A stretch of DNA of 64,000 nt from Epiperipatus broadwayi (Eukaryota > Onychophora > Udeonychophora > Euonychophora > Peripatidae), in the NCBI GenBank assembly GCA_028023455.1, contig JAQFVV010012405.1:9631923-9695922 (forward strand), read 5' to 3'. Shown piece by piece: positions 1 through 10,768 of the stretch; the first letter of the stretch is position 1; the number at the start of each line of letters is the position of its first letter. The notes under the pieces are model-generated. The model worked only from the letters and a program-made list of their open reading frames with translations. It did no database searches and was not told the origin of the DNA. The position numbers and the translations under genes are program-made.

Positions 1-74
1 TATTAAAGAATTTGATAAAAACAATTGTTCCCATACATTTTAAACATATTCCTTAGATAAACATTAGAGCACTG

Positions 75-619
75 AATTGTTACATTTTCATTTACCATTG
101 TCAAACTTCCTCCACTCACAACTTTGACGCCATCCATTTCTGATAAATACACTAATGATTATTACTAATCATTTTCGAAACTAGAGGTTATCTCTAGCAC
201 AGATATAAACTTTAAACCTCAGTTAAAGATTAATATATCTGATTTTTTTAAATTTACGCACACGGAGTTATTCACCTTTCTCTGTCCGTATGTAATATCT
301 TTATAGATATAATAAACATCTCCATACTTCCCCATTCTCTTTTAAATACATATAAATAAGGATATAATAAAAGACAAATGGCCCCCAAGATGCATTTCGT
401 GCTGAACTAGCACTCATCAGTTGGCCCAGGTCACAATCTCTCAAATACATCTTTAATATATGCAAAGTATTTATCTAGAGTAAATTGTTACATTTTCATT
501 TACCATTGTCAAACTTCCTCCACTTACAACTTTGACGCCATCCATTTCTGATAAATACACTAATGATTATTACTAATCATTTTCGAAATTAGAGATTATC
601 TCTCTAGCACAGATATAAA
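75..619. repeat. Pair of ~135-bp direct repeats with inverted flank
   Basis: Copies at 75-209 and 483-619 are nearly identical (both run from AATTGTTACATTTTC to GCACAGATATAAA). Between them, 303-342 is the reverse complement of 616-656 (CATCTCCATACTTCCCC against GGGGAAGTACGGAGATG). The phrase AGAGCACTGAA(T/C)TGT occurs at both outer edges (about 66 and 656). A fragment of the fold-back B family (GTGCTGAACTAGCACTCATC) sits at about 360-450. This looks like a local duplication with an inversion in a non-coding repeat; no coding capacity is seen. Confidence 0.75.
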
Positions 620-661
620 AGGATGGGGAAGTACGGAGATGTTTATTATATCTATAGAGCA

Positions 662-2280
662 CTGAACTGTACTCTAGGTATGTTATTGTGAAGTAAGATA
701 ATATATGATTTATAATAGCTAAATTCTGGATTAAAAATTAATAACAATATTAGAAATCATAGAGCTAATATTAGTGTAACTCTCTTAATCATCCATGCTA
801 AGCTTTTAAACTTCGTTAGCCATAAACAGAAATAGTTTGAATCTTATTTTAAATAAAGCGGTTGTATTTGTTTTATATCAAAGTGATAATTATCCAATTT
901 GAATTCCTTTTTTAATAATCATACTTGAGTATATAATTATATTATATCAATATAGAAATTATAATAATTCCATTTTTAATATTTCTTATTACTAAAATAT
1001 ATATGTTAAAGTAAAGGTCTTGGGTACAGTAATTATTGCATCCACTTAGAATATCGATAACCTAATATTCAATTCGAGTGAACATAAAAAATGTCATGCT
1101 CCAATCTAACTAGCCACTACTACTTACGGTAGTAATATGGCATCTATGATCAGTACATCAAGAATGAAAAATCATTCAAATTTTTCATACTTTCTAACTG
1201 AAAATCAGAGTGAGTAATGCCTTCTTAATCAGTTCTCCTTTATAAGGGACTATTGGAGAAGATTTTGCCTTTTAATAGGCTATTTAAAACTATTTTTTAT
1301 TATCTTAATTCGATATAAGTTTGATTTACTTTATTTGAAAGTAACAGATAAAATACATAATCTAATATTAATATATTGATTTTACATAATTCACAAGAAC
1401 TGCACAAATATACCTATATTGGCCAATAAACAACTGACCATACAGTACCATATTATATATTATTTACTAGTTAGCACTTTAAGATTAATTTGCATTGATC
1501 ATATTGAATGCTTTTCAGGACTAGACTCTAGTTATTTTACTTCAGCATTGCCATCAATTCTAAATTTAAGTAATCAATAGTTGATTTAAGATAGTTTTTA
1601 TTATTACCATATAATACTCAAAATTAATTTATTTTTGTCCAAGAGAAGCTTTGATGGGATCTAATAAATCTAGATTTATTGAATTTAACATAGTTTTCAT
1701 ACCTCAGCTCCACCTAAACAATAAAAGTTAAAAATATCTTAATGCTTTGAATAAGCTGCTTGCTTCTGAAATTTCTTTTCGTATACTGAGTCATGTGATA
1801 AATAAAAGTTGATCTTGAATGATGCTGTTTTTACCATTGTAATATCATCCTTATACAACACTAAATATATATTTTTATTTTTTAATTTTAATATAGATGT
1901 TGTAGCAAATGAATTAAGCAATAAATGACAAAAAAAAGCCCTTTGGATAAAAAAAATTTAAATACAGGCAAAAGGTAAATATGATATTGTAGTTTAACTT
2001 CAATTGGTACATGCAGATAGTAAAAAAAAACAGCTTAATTCGTCACAAATTATCAAATACTTAGGTAGCATAAAATATTTATGAAATTTTTGAGTGGCCA
2101 AATAAGATTTTGCTCTTAATTCTAGAATGAACAGCATTTAAATAGTACTTTATTGCAATTCAAGGAAATGACTAATATAATTTATATTTAAATCATGAAT
2201 GGAAAACCAAATAGATCAAATAGTTAATTAATATATTTAAAGCTCTAGTTTACATTATATACATATCTATCTTTTTTGTA
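662..2280. other. AT-rich intergenic sequence
   Basis: No gene, RNA or recognisable element is seen. Open frames here are short and rich in Ile, Lys and Asn, as expected by chance at this base composition. Confidence 0.5.
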
Positions 2281-2284
2281 ATTA

Positions 2285-3335
2285 GATAGAATTTGAACTC
2301 AGACTTTAAAGTCTAAGTTCCATTCAGCTAACCACTCTATTTTATACAATTGATGCACATGACCACATAACGTGAAAAGGATAAATCATCTCCAATATAT
2401 GTATTTTCTGCTGAACCAGAACTTATTAGTTAATCTAGATTATCATCTCCCCCCCCCCCATATATATATATAATCAGTGCTCAGTTTATTTTAATATTAG
2501 TTAATCTAGATTATCATCTCCCCCCCCCCCATATATATATATAATCAGTGCTCAGTTTATTTTAAGATAGCAAATATTCAAACTTTAATGGACAGGCTTC
2601 GATCTTCTCCACCTTCCAACTCTTCAGTGATCCATAGCATTAAAAATTTAATGATGGAATGCTCAAAGCCCTTATTGATGCCAATATTGTTGTCATACTC
2701 AATATGAAATATGTATATTGGAGATTATTTATCTTTTTCACATGTATGTAGTAATGTGTATCAGTTATATAAGATGGTGTGGATAGCTAAAGGGAGTTTG
2801 AAAGTCTGCATTCAAATCCCCTCTAATTACAACTAAAGTTTAGTATTTACATTATTGTATTTAAATATTACAGATTCAGTCTGAATTCTGCCTATTCATC
2901 TTTCACATATTTAAATGGACATATTAACCTCCTATATATTAAGGATCAGAATGACTTAAAGTCAATATGGGTATGACAACAATATTGACATCAATAAGGG
3001 CATTGAACATTCCTCATCAGATTTTCAATAATATGAATGAATGAAGAGTTGGAGAGTGGAGAATATTGAAGCCTGTTGATTTAAAATTGAAGATTTGCTA
3101 TCTTAATGTAAAGTGAGCACTGATTATATATATATATATATATATGTGGGAGATGATGAGCTGGACCAACTGATGGGTGCTGGTTATGTATATTGAAGAT
3201 CATTTATCTTTTTTGCCTGTGTGGGGTCATATGTATTGGTTATATAAGATGAAATGGATAGCTGAAGAGAGCATGAAAGTCTGTGTTCAAATTTCCTCTT
3301 ATTACATCTAAAGTTCAGTATATAGATCTATCTTT
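2285..3335. mobile_element. Fold-back element, family B, disrupted copy
   Basis: The left part (about 2290-2570) is the reverse complement of the right part (about 3050-3330): the left begins with GAATTTGAACTCAGAC and the right ends with GTCTGTGTTCAAATTTCC. A second + oriented end is embedded at 2700-2835 (TTGAAAGTCTGCATTCAAATCCCC). A tandem duplication of about 71 bp (2425-2495 and 2496-2566), each unit with a C tract and a TA tract, lies inside. The ends carry a tRNA B-box-like string (GTTCAAATCC). No ORF is visible. It is most simply a non-autonomous element with long inverted termini; compare the cleaner copies at 35682 and 51808. Confidence 0.7.
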
Positions 3336-3625
3336 TTTATGTATAAAATTAATTAGAACCAATTATAACAATAATACAATATAAACAAATGTATACTATA
3401 TAATTTACCATTCATTTTTCATTAGCCAATTATTAAATAAATTAATTGATATTTTATATATATTCATACAATTATGTTTATTGAAGTTAATATAATTTTT
3501 TTTCATATATTTTCTTTCTATTAGGTTCTTTAATATAGTTTAAAGATTATATATTTTTTGCACAATCTTTTTTTAAGTCCTATTTTAAATAATGAATATA
3601 TAATGAAGATTTACCATACTTAGAA

Positions 3626-3941
3626 TAATCTCGGCCTCAGGGTGGCCTTTGAGCATTCCATCATCAGATTTTCAATTGGATGGACGATTGAAGAGTTGGA
3701 GTGTGGAGTGGATTGAAGCCTGTCCATTAAACTATGAGGATAGTCTATCTTAATATATATCTGAGCACTTATACTATATATGTGTGTAAAGATGATAGTC
3801 TGGACCAACTGATGATTGCTGGTTTAGCATGAAATACGTATATTGGTGATTATTTATCTTTTCAGTATATATGTGTTTAGGTGTATCAGTGTTATTAGAT
3901 AAAGTGGAGAGAGGTGGGTGGTGTGAAATTCTGTGCTCATA

Positions 3942-4030
<89 letters not shown>

Positions 4031-4479
4031 GGTATATAACAAGCCTGTGTTTCAGTTATTACATTATAGAGATGTCTGCCCATCCTTGCATATGTATTAA
4101 ATGGGTTATGTCCTGTACATGTGGGGTTCAGATTGACCTTATGTCAACATGGGTGTGACAATAATCTCGGCCTCAGGGTGGCCTTTGAGCATTCCATCAT
4201 CAGATTTTCAATTATTGAAGAGTTGGAGTGTGGAGTGGATTGAAGCCTGTGCATTAAACTATGAGGATAGTCTATCTTAATATATATCTGAGCACTTATA
4301 CTATATATGTGTGTAAAGATGATAGTTTGGACCAACTGATGATTGCTGGTTTAGCATGAAATACGTATATTGGTGTTTATTTATCTTTTCAGCATATATG
4401 TGTTTAGGTGTATCAGTGTTATTAGATAGAGTGGAGAGAGGTGGTGGTGTGAAAGTCTGTGCTCATATACCCTATATTA
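3626..4479 (+). mobile_element. Family B2 element, tandem-duplicated with TA core
   Basis: Two nearly identical + oriented units, about 3624-3951 and 4160-4476 (offset 536 bp), both start with AATCTCGGCCTCAGGGTGG and end with GCTCATATACCCTATAT. Between them lie an 80-bp TA tract and a unique linker. The whole block is bracketed by an 11-bp direct repeat CATACTTAGAA (3615-3625 and 4480-4490), a plausible target-site duplication. A third, shorter copy is at 30064-30345. Peptides of poly-Tyr-Ile read through the TA tract are artefacts. Confidence 0.7.
3947..4026. repeat. TA dinucleotide microsatellite
   Basis: Uninterrupted TA repeat of about 80 bp inside the family B2 block. Confidence 0.95.
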
Positions 4480-4651
4480 CATACTTAGAAAAAAAAGGAT
4501 TTAAATTAATTATGTAGTTCTTTAATTGAGATAGTGATAAACTAGTGTTTTCCTGAAGGTTAGTGATGATGGTGTTTTAATTGTATTTATATAATGGACT
4601 ATTTATACCATCTAATATGAGTATTGAATATCTTTAGAAAAATTTAACTTA

Positions 4652-4842
4652 TTAAACAGGCAAAATTCTCCATACAGTAATAAGGCTCCTCACTGATGAA
4701 GACTACGATCCAGAAACTAGTCTGGGGATATTGGATGAGTGGGCACTAGATAAGGATTTTATGGACAAGCCTTCTGGCATCCATTGATTACTCTGGTTTG
4801 CACTGAGTGGCACTACTGTATGGAGAGTTTTGCCTGTTTAAT
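4652..4842 (+). mobile_element. MITE-like fold-back element, family A
   Basis: The inverted ends are TTAAACAGGCAAAA at the left and TTTTGCCTGTTTAA at the right, extending over about 28 bp (including CTCCATACAGTA against TACTGTATGGAGAG). The interior carries the family signature AACTAGTCTGGGGATATTGG. No coding capacity. A second copy lacking the left end is at about 5135-5292, and both are followed by the same sequence (AATAACAGTTATRAGCAARCATAAG), so the pair also looks locally duplicated with a period of about 450 bp. Other copies: 9321, 18050, 47594 and 49238. Confidence 0.75.
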
Positions 4843-5134
4843 AACAGTTATAAGCAAGCATAAGAAATGGTGATCATGACATGTTCAGTGGTTTAATGAC
4901 AATCCTGCCTAATAGGATAGTGGTGTCTGTAGTAGTTATGAGCCAAAGACTCCAAAATGTATGGGTACTGAACTGAGTTCAGACCCATATGACTATATAA
5001 GCTAATGAGCTTAGATTGAAAATATTATTGTTTTCAATTTGATTCTCATAGTTTTGTAGTTAAGTAGTAATAAAAAGTGACTGCTGGAGGGTTGCATTAG
5101 ATCCTAAGCTCTAGGTGCAGTGCTCTCAGAAGTA

Positions 5135-5333
5135 TGGCTTCTCACTGACAAAGGACACAAGCCAGAAACTAGTCTGGGATATTGGATGAGTAGGCACCAG
5201 ATAGGGATTTTATGCACAAGTCTTCTGGCATCCATTGATTACTCTGGCTTGCACTGAGCGGCACTATTGTATGGAAAGTTTTGCCTGTTTAATAACAGTT
5301 ATGAGCAAACATAAGAAATGGTGATCATGTGAT
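5135..5333 (+). mobile_element. MITE-like element, family A, left-truncated copy
   Basis: Matches 4690-4880 closely (AAACTAGTCTGGGATATTGG, then TTTTGCCTGTTTAATAACAG) but lacks the left inverted end. The 3' extension GCATAAGAAATGGTGATCATG is shared with the 4652 copy. Confidence 0.7.
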
Positions 5334-5593
5334 AATCAGTCTTAATCAGTCTTTTATTTAAATATTCTAAATACATTTAATTGTTAGTAATAGCACATCA
5401 AACAGGTTAGTGTATGCACAATGTTTTGAGAGGTATTACTCTCCTCCCTTATTCAGGTGTTACTGGCCTGACCAGTGACATTATTAGCGTGAGAACTGAA
5501 CTGGACTCTTAGATACTTGAGTATTGAATTTTAATGTAATGCTCTAACTGAGTCATCCTGCCAAATGCAATAGTCAGTAGAAAAGTCATATAC

Positions 5594-5760
5594 TTATCTA
5601 TGAGGTTCCTCCTGACTTCCCCACTTTTTCCTAAGAGCAAAGTTGATTAGTGGTTTCCATACATTATGTATAATCACACTAGATTGACTTATAATATTGT
5701 TTGCCATTACCATGTGAGTAGCTTCTTTAAAGTTTCTTCTTTGTAACTTTTCTTGAAAAA
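5594..5760 (-). pseudogene. Inverted partial copy of GIY-YIG C-terminus
   Basis: The minus strand encodes LQRRNFKEATHMVM...HNVWKPLINFALRKK, the same C-terminal segment as 6220-6376 on the + strand (RRKFK...HNVWKPLINFALRKK). It therefore represents the other arm of the inverted repeat rather than a separate gene. The reading frame is open over about 50 residues but has no start of its own. Confidence 0.7.
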
Positions 5761-5812
5761 AGAAAAGATCTATATAGAACAAACACTTATGATAGAACAA
5801 ATACTTATGAAA

Positions 5813-6376
5813 AATGGTTATCCTTCAGCGTTATTAAGAAAACTTTAAACAGACAACAGAAAGAAACATCAAATGAAAAAACAGTAATTAATACCATAGT
5901 GTACCCATATATACCAAAACTAGCAGATTAATTAAGGAAAATCTGCAATCAGTATAACATCAGAACAGCTTTCCAGAGCCATACCACACTGTGAGGAATT
6001 GTAACATCTACAAAGTCTAAACTTGAAATGCTGAAAAGGAAAACTGCTTCTATGAAATACCATGTGAATGCAGAAGAAGGTATATTGGTAATACCAGTCA
6101 ATTCATTGAAAAGTACTTGCAAAAACACAAACTGATGATTAAAAGAGAAAAAACAGGTGTGTAAGGTAGCAGGCTATGTATGCACCAATGAACATATGTT
6201 CAATTGGGAAGGTACAAAAATATTGGATAGAGAAGAAAAGGTACAAAGAAGAAAATTTAAATAAGATGTTCACATGATATTGGAAAACAATCCCATAAGT
6301 CAACCTAGTGTGGCTATACATAATGTATGGAAACCACTAATCAACTTTGCTCTTAGGAAAAAGTTGAACAATTAGG
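5813..6376 (+). pseudogene. PLE-type RT linker plus GIY-YIG endonuclease, decayed
   Basis: In Penelope-like retroelements the reverse transcriptase is followed by a linker and a GIY-YIG nuclease that nicks target DNA. The frames here show, in order: NGYP at 5813; IVYPYIPKLAD then QYNIRTAFQS (about 5896-5975), the usual linker between RT and nuclease; YEIPCECRRRYIGNTSQ (about 6051), which holds the GIY-YIG core with its paired cysteines; then NEHMFNWEGTKILDREE and a C-terminal HNVWKPLINFALRKK ending at 6376. In-frame stops occur in the linker (after LAD), after EKTGV and after RRKFK, plus at least one frameshift. No RT core is visible upstream, so this is a 5'-truncated dead copy. Family assignment is by motif only. 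Confidence 0.7.
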
Positions 6377-6679
6377 AGGAACCTCATAGATAAGTATAAG
6401 ACATTTCTACTGACTATTGCCTTTGAAAGATGGCTCAGTTGGTTAGAGCATTACCTTGGTTAGGCCAGCAACATCTGAAGAAGAGGGGAGAATAATACCT
6501 CTTGAAACATTGTGCATATATTAACCTGTTTGATGTATTATTATTAACAATTGAATATATTTGGAATATTTAAATAAAGTTAATTTTTTCCAAAGATATT
6601 CAATACTCATATTAGATGATGGAAGTAGTCCACTATATAAATACAATTAGGATAAACTAGGTTAAAAATATGAGTGACA

Positions 6680-7580
6680 AGCAATAAAACCAATAATTAC
6701 TTGTTGACTGTTTAGAGTGGTTGATAGTTTGTAATACTCAATTTTTAGAGATTACTTTGTTTTTTGAAATATTTCCCATAGTTATGTTACTATTTTATCT
6801 GGATGATTTAAAAAGCAAAAGAAATTTAATAACCTGGATCATGTGAGATCCTATAGTTAACATGGCTGTTTACTTCAGAAATGGTATTGTACTTCTGTAA
6901 CTTTAGATTGCATCCAGATATTTCCACAAATCTTTTAAAAATGCCAAAACATAAGCTGGAAATTATTGACTTATTAATTCCAAAAAAAAAATTTAAAGAG
7001 ATCAATATTTTTCAGGCAGTTCAGTAAAGATTAATGCCTATTATCTTCATTTTTTGATAATTTTTATTCTTTGCAACCTGGAGTTCATGGTATTTTTGAG
7101 ATTACTTTGAGAAAAATTGTTGAATAATAAAAAAAGTATGAATTTAGCATAATGCATTAAATATTTTTGATAATTTTTACATGGTATAATAATTATTTAA
7201 AACCAAATGAATACATATATGTATTTGGCTTTTATTCATATATGTTTTATTTTTAAAAATAGAAATTAAGAAAATCAATTGTAAAGTTAGCAAAGTAAAC
7301 CCTAATTGATAAGATGATCATACATTGTGACACTGATTGTGTAACATCATTATCTGTCATTACCAACACTGTTAGCTTCTTTTGAAATAATCTAAAAATT
7401 AGAAAGAAATTTTTTAAAAATATTTTAAAATAAAATTTCATATATTTATCAGAAATTATCATTTATTCTTTCATGTTTTAAAAATAAATTTCAGTCAAAA
7501 AATTTTCATTGATTTTTTGGTGACAATTACATAAACTTTTTTCTTATCCATTGTTGATGGAAACATTCTTTTTACAAACA
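6680..7580. other. AT-rich sequence, no feature seen
   Basis: No gene or clear repeat. A short near-palindrome (ATGAATACATATATGTATTTGG region, about 7205-7235) is the only local structure noted. Confidence 0.45.
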
Positions 7581-7584
7581 TATT

Positions 7585-8064
7585 TTTTTAATTGTATTTA
7601 TATGTTGGACTATTTTAATCATGTAATATTAAATATTAAATGTATTTAGAAAAAAATAACTTTATTTAAAATTTCCAATTACATTCCAACTATTAGTAAT
7701 AGCATATAAGTTACTATATATACAACATTTCAAGCGGTATTTTTCTCTTTTTTTCTTTAGGTGTTGTTGGCTTGACAAAAGACAACACCATCATGGAAAT
7801 CAAACTTTTTAGATTATTGACTATTGAATTACCTTAAAATTCAATATTCAAGAATGTAAATATCCAAGTTTGAATACCATGCTAGTGTTATCTCTGGTTA
7901 GGGCAACAACATCTGAAGAACAGAGAAAAATAATATTATTTGAAATGTTGTGTATTGTTATTATTAATAGGAGAATGCAATTGGAATTTTAAATAAAGTT
8001 AATTTTTTTTTTAAAAGACATTTAATATTTAATAGTCCAGCATATAAATATAACTAAAATGTTA
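7585..8064. mobile_element. Fold-back element related to the 4545 PLE termini
   Basis: The left arm (7588-7760: GTTGGACTATTTTAATCAT, then TATTAGTAATAGCATATAAG) is the reverse complement of the right arm (about 7910-8062: ...TTAATAGTCCAGCATATAAA). Internal strings CAACAACATCTGAAGAACAG and ACAACATTTCAAGCGGTA match the outer arms of the 4545-6665 element (CAGCAACATCTGAAGAAGAG). It lacks coding sequence, so it appears to be a solo or internally deleted derivative. A related copy is at 45835-46120. Confidence 0.6.
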
Positions 8065-9010
8065 TCATCAAAAATTTTCAGGCAAACATTATTTTTTCTA
8101 ACATTTGCAAAGTTCAAATATCTTTTTTTAAGAATATTTTTAATTTGTTAACTTAACATTTTAAGAAATCAAATTGAACTTATTAAATTTTAGTATAAAA
8201 TAAAGATTTTATATTGGAAACAAAAGTTGGACATTGACAAAACTCCATCAGGGCTAACAATAAAAAAATGTGAACCTATTAAGGGGTTATGTTAAGTCAT
8301 TATGTACAGAACAAAAAATTCAGTCTTTGTCAAAAGCTTGGAATTTGTAAATGTAAAATATATAAAAAAGAAATATTAAAAAAAAAAAGGAAAAAAAAAT
8401 GATTAAAGTTATGTAACAAAAAATATCTGAAGATATATAACAAAAAATAATAACATATATAAACTGAAGTAATTATTTACCAAATGCCAAAAGAAAAATA
8501 TTTTAAGTGGGGATGCAGATATCAAATTCAATAGAATACAAATATTTTTAGTAGCATTTCTTAATAATTTTTATACCATCTTAACTCCAGATGAAGAAAA
8601 AGTGGAATAAACTCAAAAGTTAAATTGGCTTTGTATTATTACAGAAATTTACCATCAGGATCAATTAGAAACTGGTATTGCCAATAGAATCACGACATCT
8701 AGTAATACTAATTGCCCAACACACTTTTAAACTGAAATTGAATCTTCTTTTATTTTTTTCTCCTAGTTTATATTAGAGTAATAATCAGACTTTAATATTT
8801 TATGTATTTTTCTAGATTTTCAGTGTCCACACATGTCTGGTTTAAACTAAAAGCAGATTCATTAATAATCTAACAGGGAATTAGACAGATATTATTACTA
8901 GATTACATAATTTTAATTAGTATTAACAGTTTTTAATTGATACTTTGTCTGATTACATTTCAGCTGAAATTTATGTAGAAAATTACTCAATTATATATGG
9001 TAATCAAATA
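8065..9010. other. AT-rich intergenic sequence
   Basis: Nothing recognisable beyond A-rich tracts near 8370-8400. Confidence 0.45.
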
Positions 9011-9605
9011 TGTGTAATTAAGAGTAGAAAATCGCTTTCCCTCAGATTACGAATAAAGAACATTCAACATAGCAACAAAAAATTAATAGCATAATGAATC
9101 GACTTATTCTTTAAGCTTTTGATGTTTATATATTTATTTCTGCCAACACTGATGAAAATTCAGAGTGAAATTAATATATTAGCCAGATGAAAATATGACA
9201 TTAGTCATTATTAAGACAGTGGGCAATTATACAAAAATGATGACAGAAGCATTATAATAATCATATTTTAATAATAGAATAGAAGTTAATAAATATAAAA
9301 ATGAAATTAGTATGGCTTAAGATAGGCAAAACTCTCCATACAGTAGCATCATTTAGTGCAAGAATCAATGAATGCAAGAAGGTTTGTGCATAAAATTCAT
9401 ATCTAGTGCTTACTCATCTAATATCTCCAGACTAGTTTCTAGCTTGTGGCTTTAATCAGTGAGGAACCTTGAATCATGAGTATGGCTTAACATGTATGTG
9501 ATTAAGAGGAATAAACCACTCTCCCTCAGGCTATGAATAAATGACACTCTAAGTTAACTAATCACCAAAAATAGAATGAATCCACAATTTAAGTTTTGAT
9601 GGCCA
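9011..9605. repeat. Diverged direct repeats flanking a family A insertion
   Basis: 9011-9125 (TCGCTTTCCCTCAGATTACG...TTTAAGCTTTTGATG) and 9493-9605 (CCACTCTCCCTCAGGCTATG...ATTTAAGTTTTGATGG) are diverged direct copies of about 110 bp. The family A copy at 9321-9478 lies between them. Confidence 0.55.
9321..9478 (-). mobile_element. Family A element with 12-bp target duplication
   Basis: A minus-strand copy: on the + strand it begins with ATAGGCAAAACTCTCC and ends within the AACTAGTCT signature (as AGACTAGTTTCTAGC) and CAGTGAGGAACCTTG. It is bracketed by an exact 12-bp direct repeat AGTATGGCTTAA (9309-9320 and 9479-9490). This is the cleanest evidence in the window that family A was mobile. 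Length is about 158 bp and there is no ORF. Confidence 0.75.
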
Positions 9606-10232
9606 TTATAATTTCATATTTATATAAGTGTTGTGCCAAACAATTTGTCATCAGACTTCACATTGGCTGTCAAATTCATAAAATGAAAAATATATGATAG
9701 GCAAATAATTAGTCATACTTCCAAATATGAAAACACTAATGACATAGCTACATTTTATGATTATGATTAACTTGTTTTATAGTGGTGTCAAGCTATATAA
9801 AGCTGAATGATGAATACAGTAAAAAAAAAAACCCAACTAAATATGTGCAAATAGAATATAAATTTCAATTGCTAAACCTAGTTTAAAAATACAAGTCACA
9901 GTGAACATTGAGCAATTTGAAATTTTAAAATGCCGAAAATTAAAATATATAAAAGAACAAAATAATATTTAATTAACTAATAAAAATAACAATAAATGAT
10001 ACCTGTGTAGGCTATTTGCCATTTAATTTATGTTTATTATGCAACTATTGAACTAAGAACATTGCTGAATATCAAAATATTTTTACAAAACCTAGTTATT
10101 GACTCATTCTCTAACTTTGGTAGGTTTGTCTGAACTCTTACAGCATTCTAGACGCTTAAAAATTTCTAAAATTAAATTAGATATTAAGTGAAACAATATT
10201 ATAATACAAATATCTCTTATCAAAATATTTAA
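9606..10232. other. AT-rich intergenic sequence
   Basis: No gene or repeat recognised. Confidence 0.4.
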
Positions 10233-10768
10233 GTAAATAATATTTGATAAATTAATAAATAAATAATACTTCTGAATATAATATAAAAATAATATAAATA
10301 ACAATTCGTGTCAATTGTTAATACAGAGTTTAATGTAAATAAATAAAAACAATATTTCCAAGCGCTTTCAACTCTTACAAGAGTCCTTATCAAGGTAGTG
10401 TAAACAATTCTATTTTCTCCTAGGTGATGAATCTAACATTCCATTGTATTGGCCAGGAACAACTAATCGGAAAGCTGGTTAATTTTACAATATTAATGAA
10501 TGAAACACATGATAAAAAACGCAAGATTAAAGAATCATATATTATACAAAATTCATCTTGTGCCATGAATTCAAAATTAACCAGCTTTCCGATTAGTTGT
10601 TCCTGGCCAATACAATGAAATGTTAGATTCATCACCTAGGAGAAAATAGAATTTGTTTACACTGCCGCGCTTGGAAATATTGTTTTTATTTATTTACATT
10701 AAACTCTGTATTAACAATTGACACGAATTGTTATTTATATTATTTGATAAATTAATAATTTATTTACT
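10233..10768. mobile_element. 536-bp palindrome, PLE-terminus-like (family D)
   Basis: The left arm 10233-10486 and right arm 10573-10768 are near-perfect reverse complements around an 86-bp spacer (for example AACAATTCGTGTCAATTGTT at the left against AACAATTGACACGAATTGTT at the right, and AACTAATCGGAAAGCTGG against CCAGCTTTCCGATTAGTT). Open frames on both strands exist only because the arms mirror each other. The left arm holds about 30 bp (10366-10395) that is absent from the right arm and corresponds to a stem-loop plus GAAA core. A single-arm relative is at 48481-48602. Confidence 0.85.
10351..10395 (-). ncRNA. Hammerhead-like core in palindrome arm (candidate)
   Basis: Read on the minus strand: CCTTGATAAG, then a stem-loop GACTCT-TGTA-AGAGTT, then GAAAGCGCTTGG. 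The order core, stem II, GAAA, stem III start is that of a hammerhead ribozyme, and such ribozymes are known in PLE terminal repeats. It departs from the consensus core CUGANGA (U at position 3, A at position 8, which could still pair) and has one extra base before stem II. Activity is unproven; it may be a decayed relic. Confidence 0.35.

Larger units (their letters stand above)
4545..6665 (+). mobile_element. Penelope-like element remnant with inverted termini
   Basis: The outer arms are inverted: 4560-4650 (ATGGACTATTTATACCATC...) against 6585-6660 (GATGGAAGTAGTCCACTATA), and 5335-5760 against about 6220-6590. The left arm is interrupted by the family A copies at 4652-5333. The right arm encodes the C-terminal part of a GIY-YIG region (see 5813-6376) and the left arm encodes the same peptide on the minus strand (5594-5760, ...NVWKPLINFALRKK). 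A tRNA-like box A (TGGCTCAGTTGG) sits in the right arm at about 6431 and, inverted, in the left arm at about 5545. Inverted and direct terminal repeats are both known in Penelope-like elements. Confidence 0.6.

Noticed and set aside
3871-4158. Open frames of Tyr-Ile repeats on both strands
   Set aside because: They are translations of the TA microsatellite.
10420-10635. Open frames on both strands with the same N-terminal peptide
   Set aside because: The mirrored peptides come from the palindrome arms, not from coding selection.
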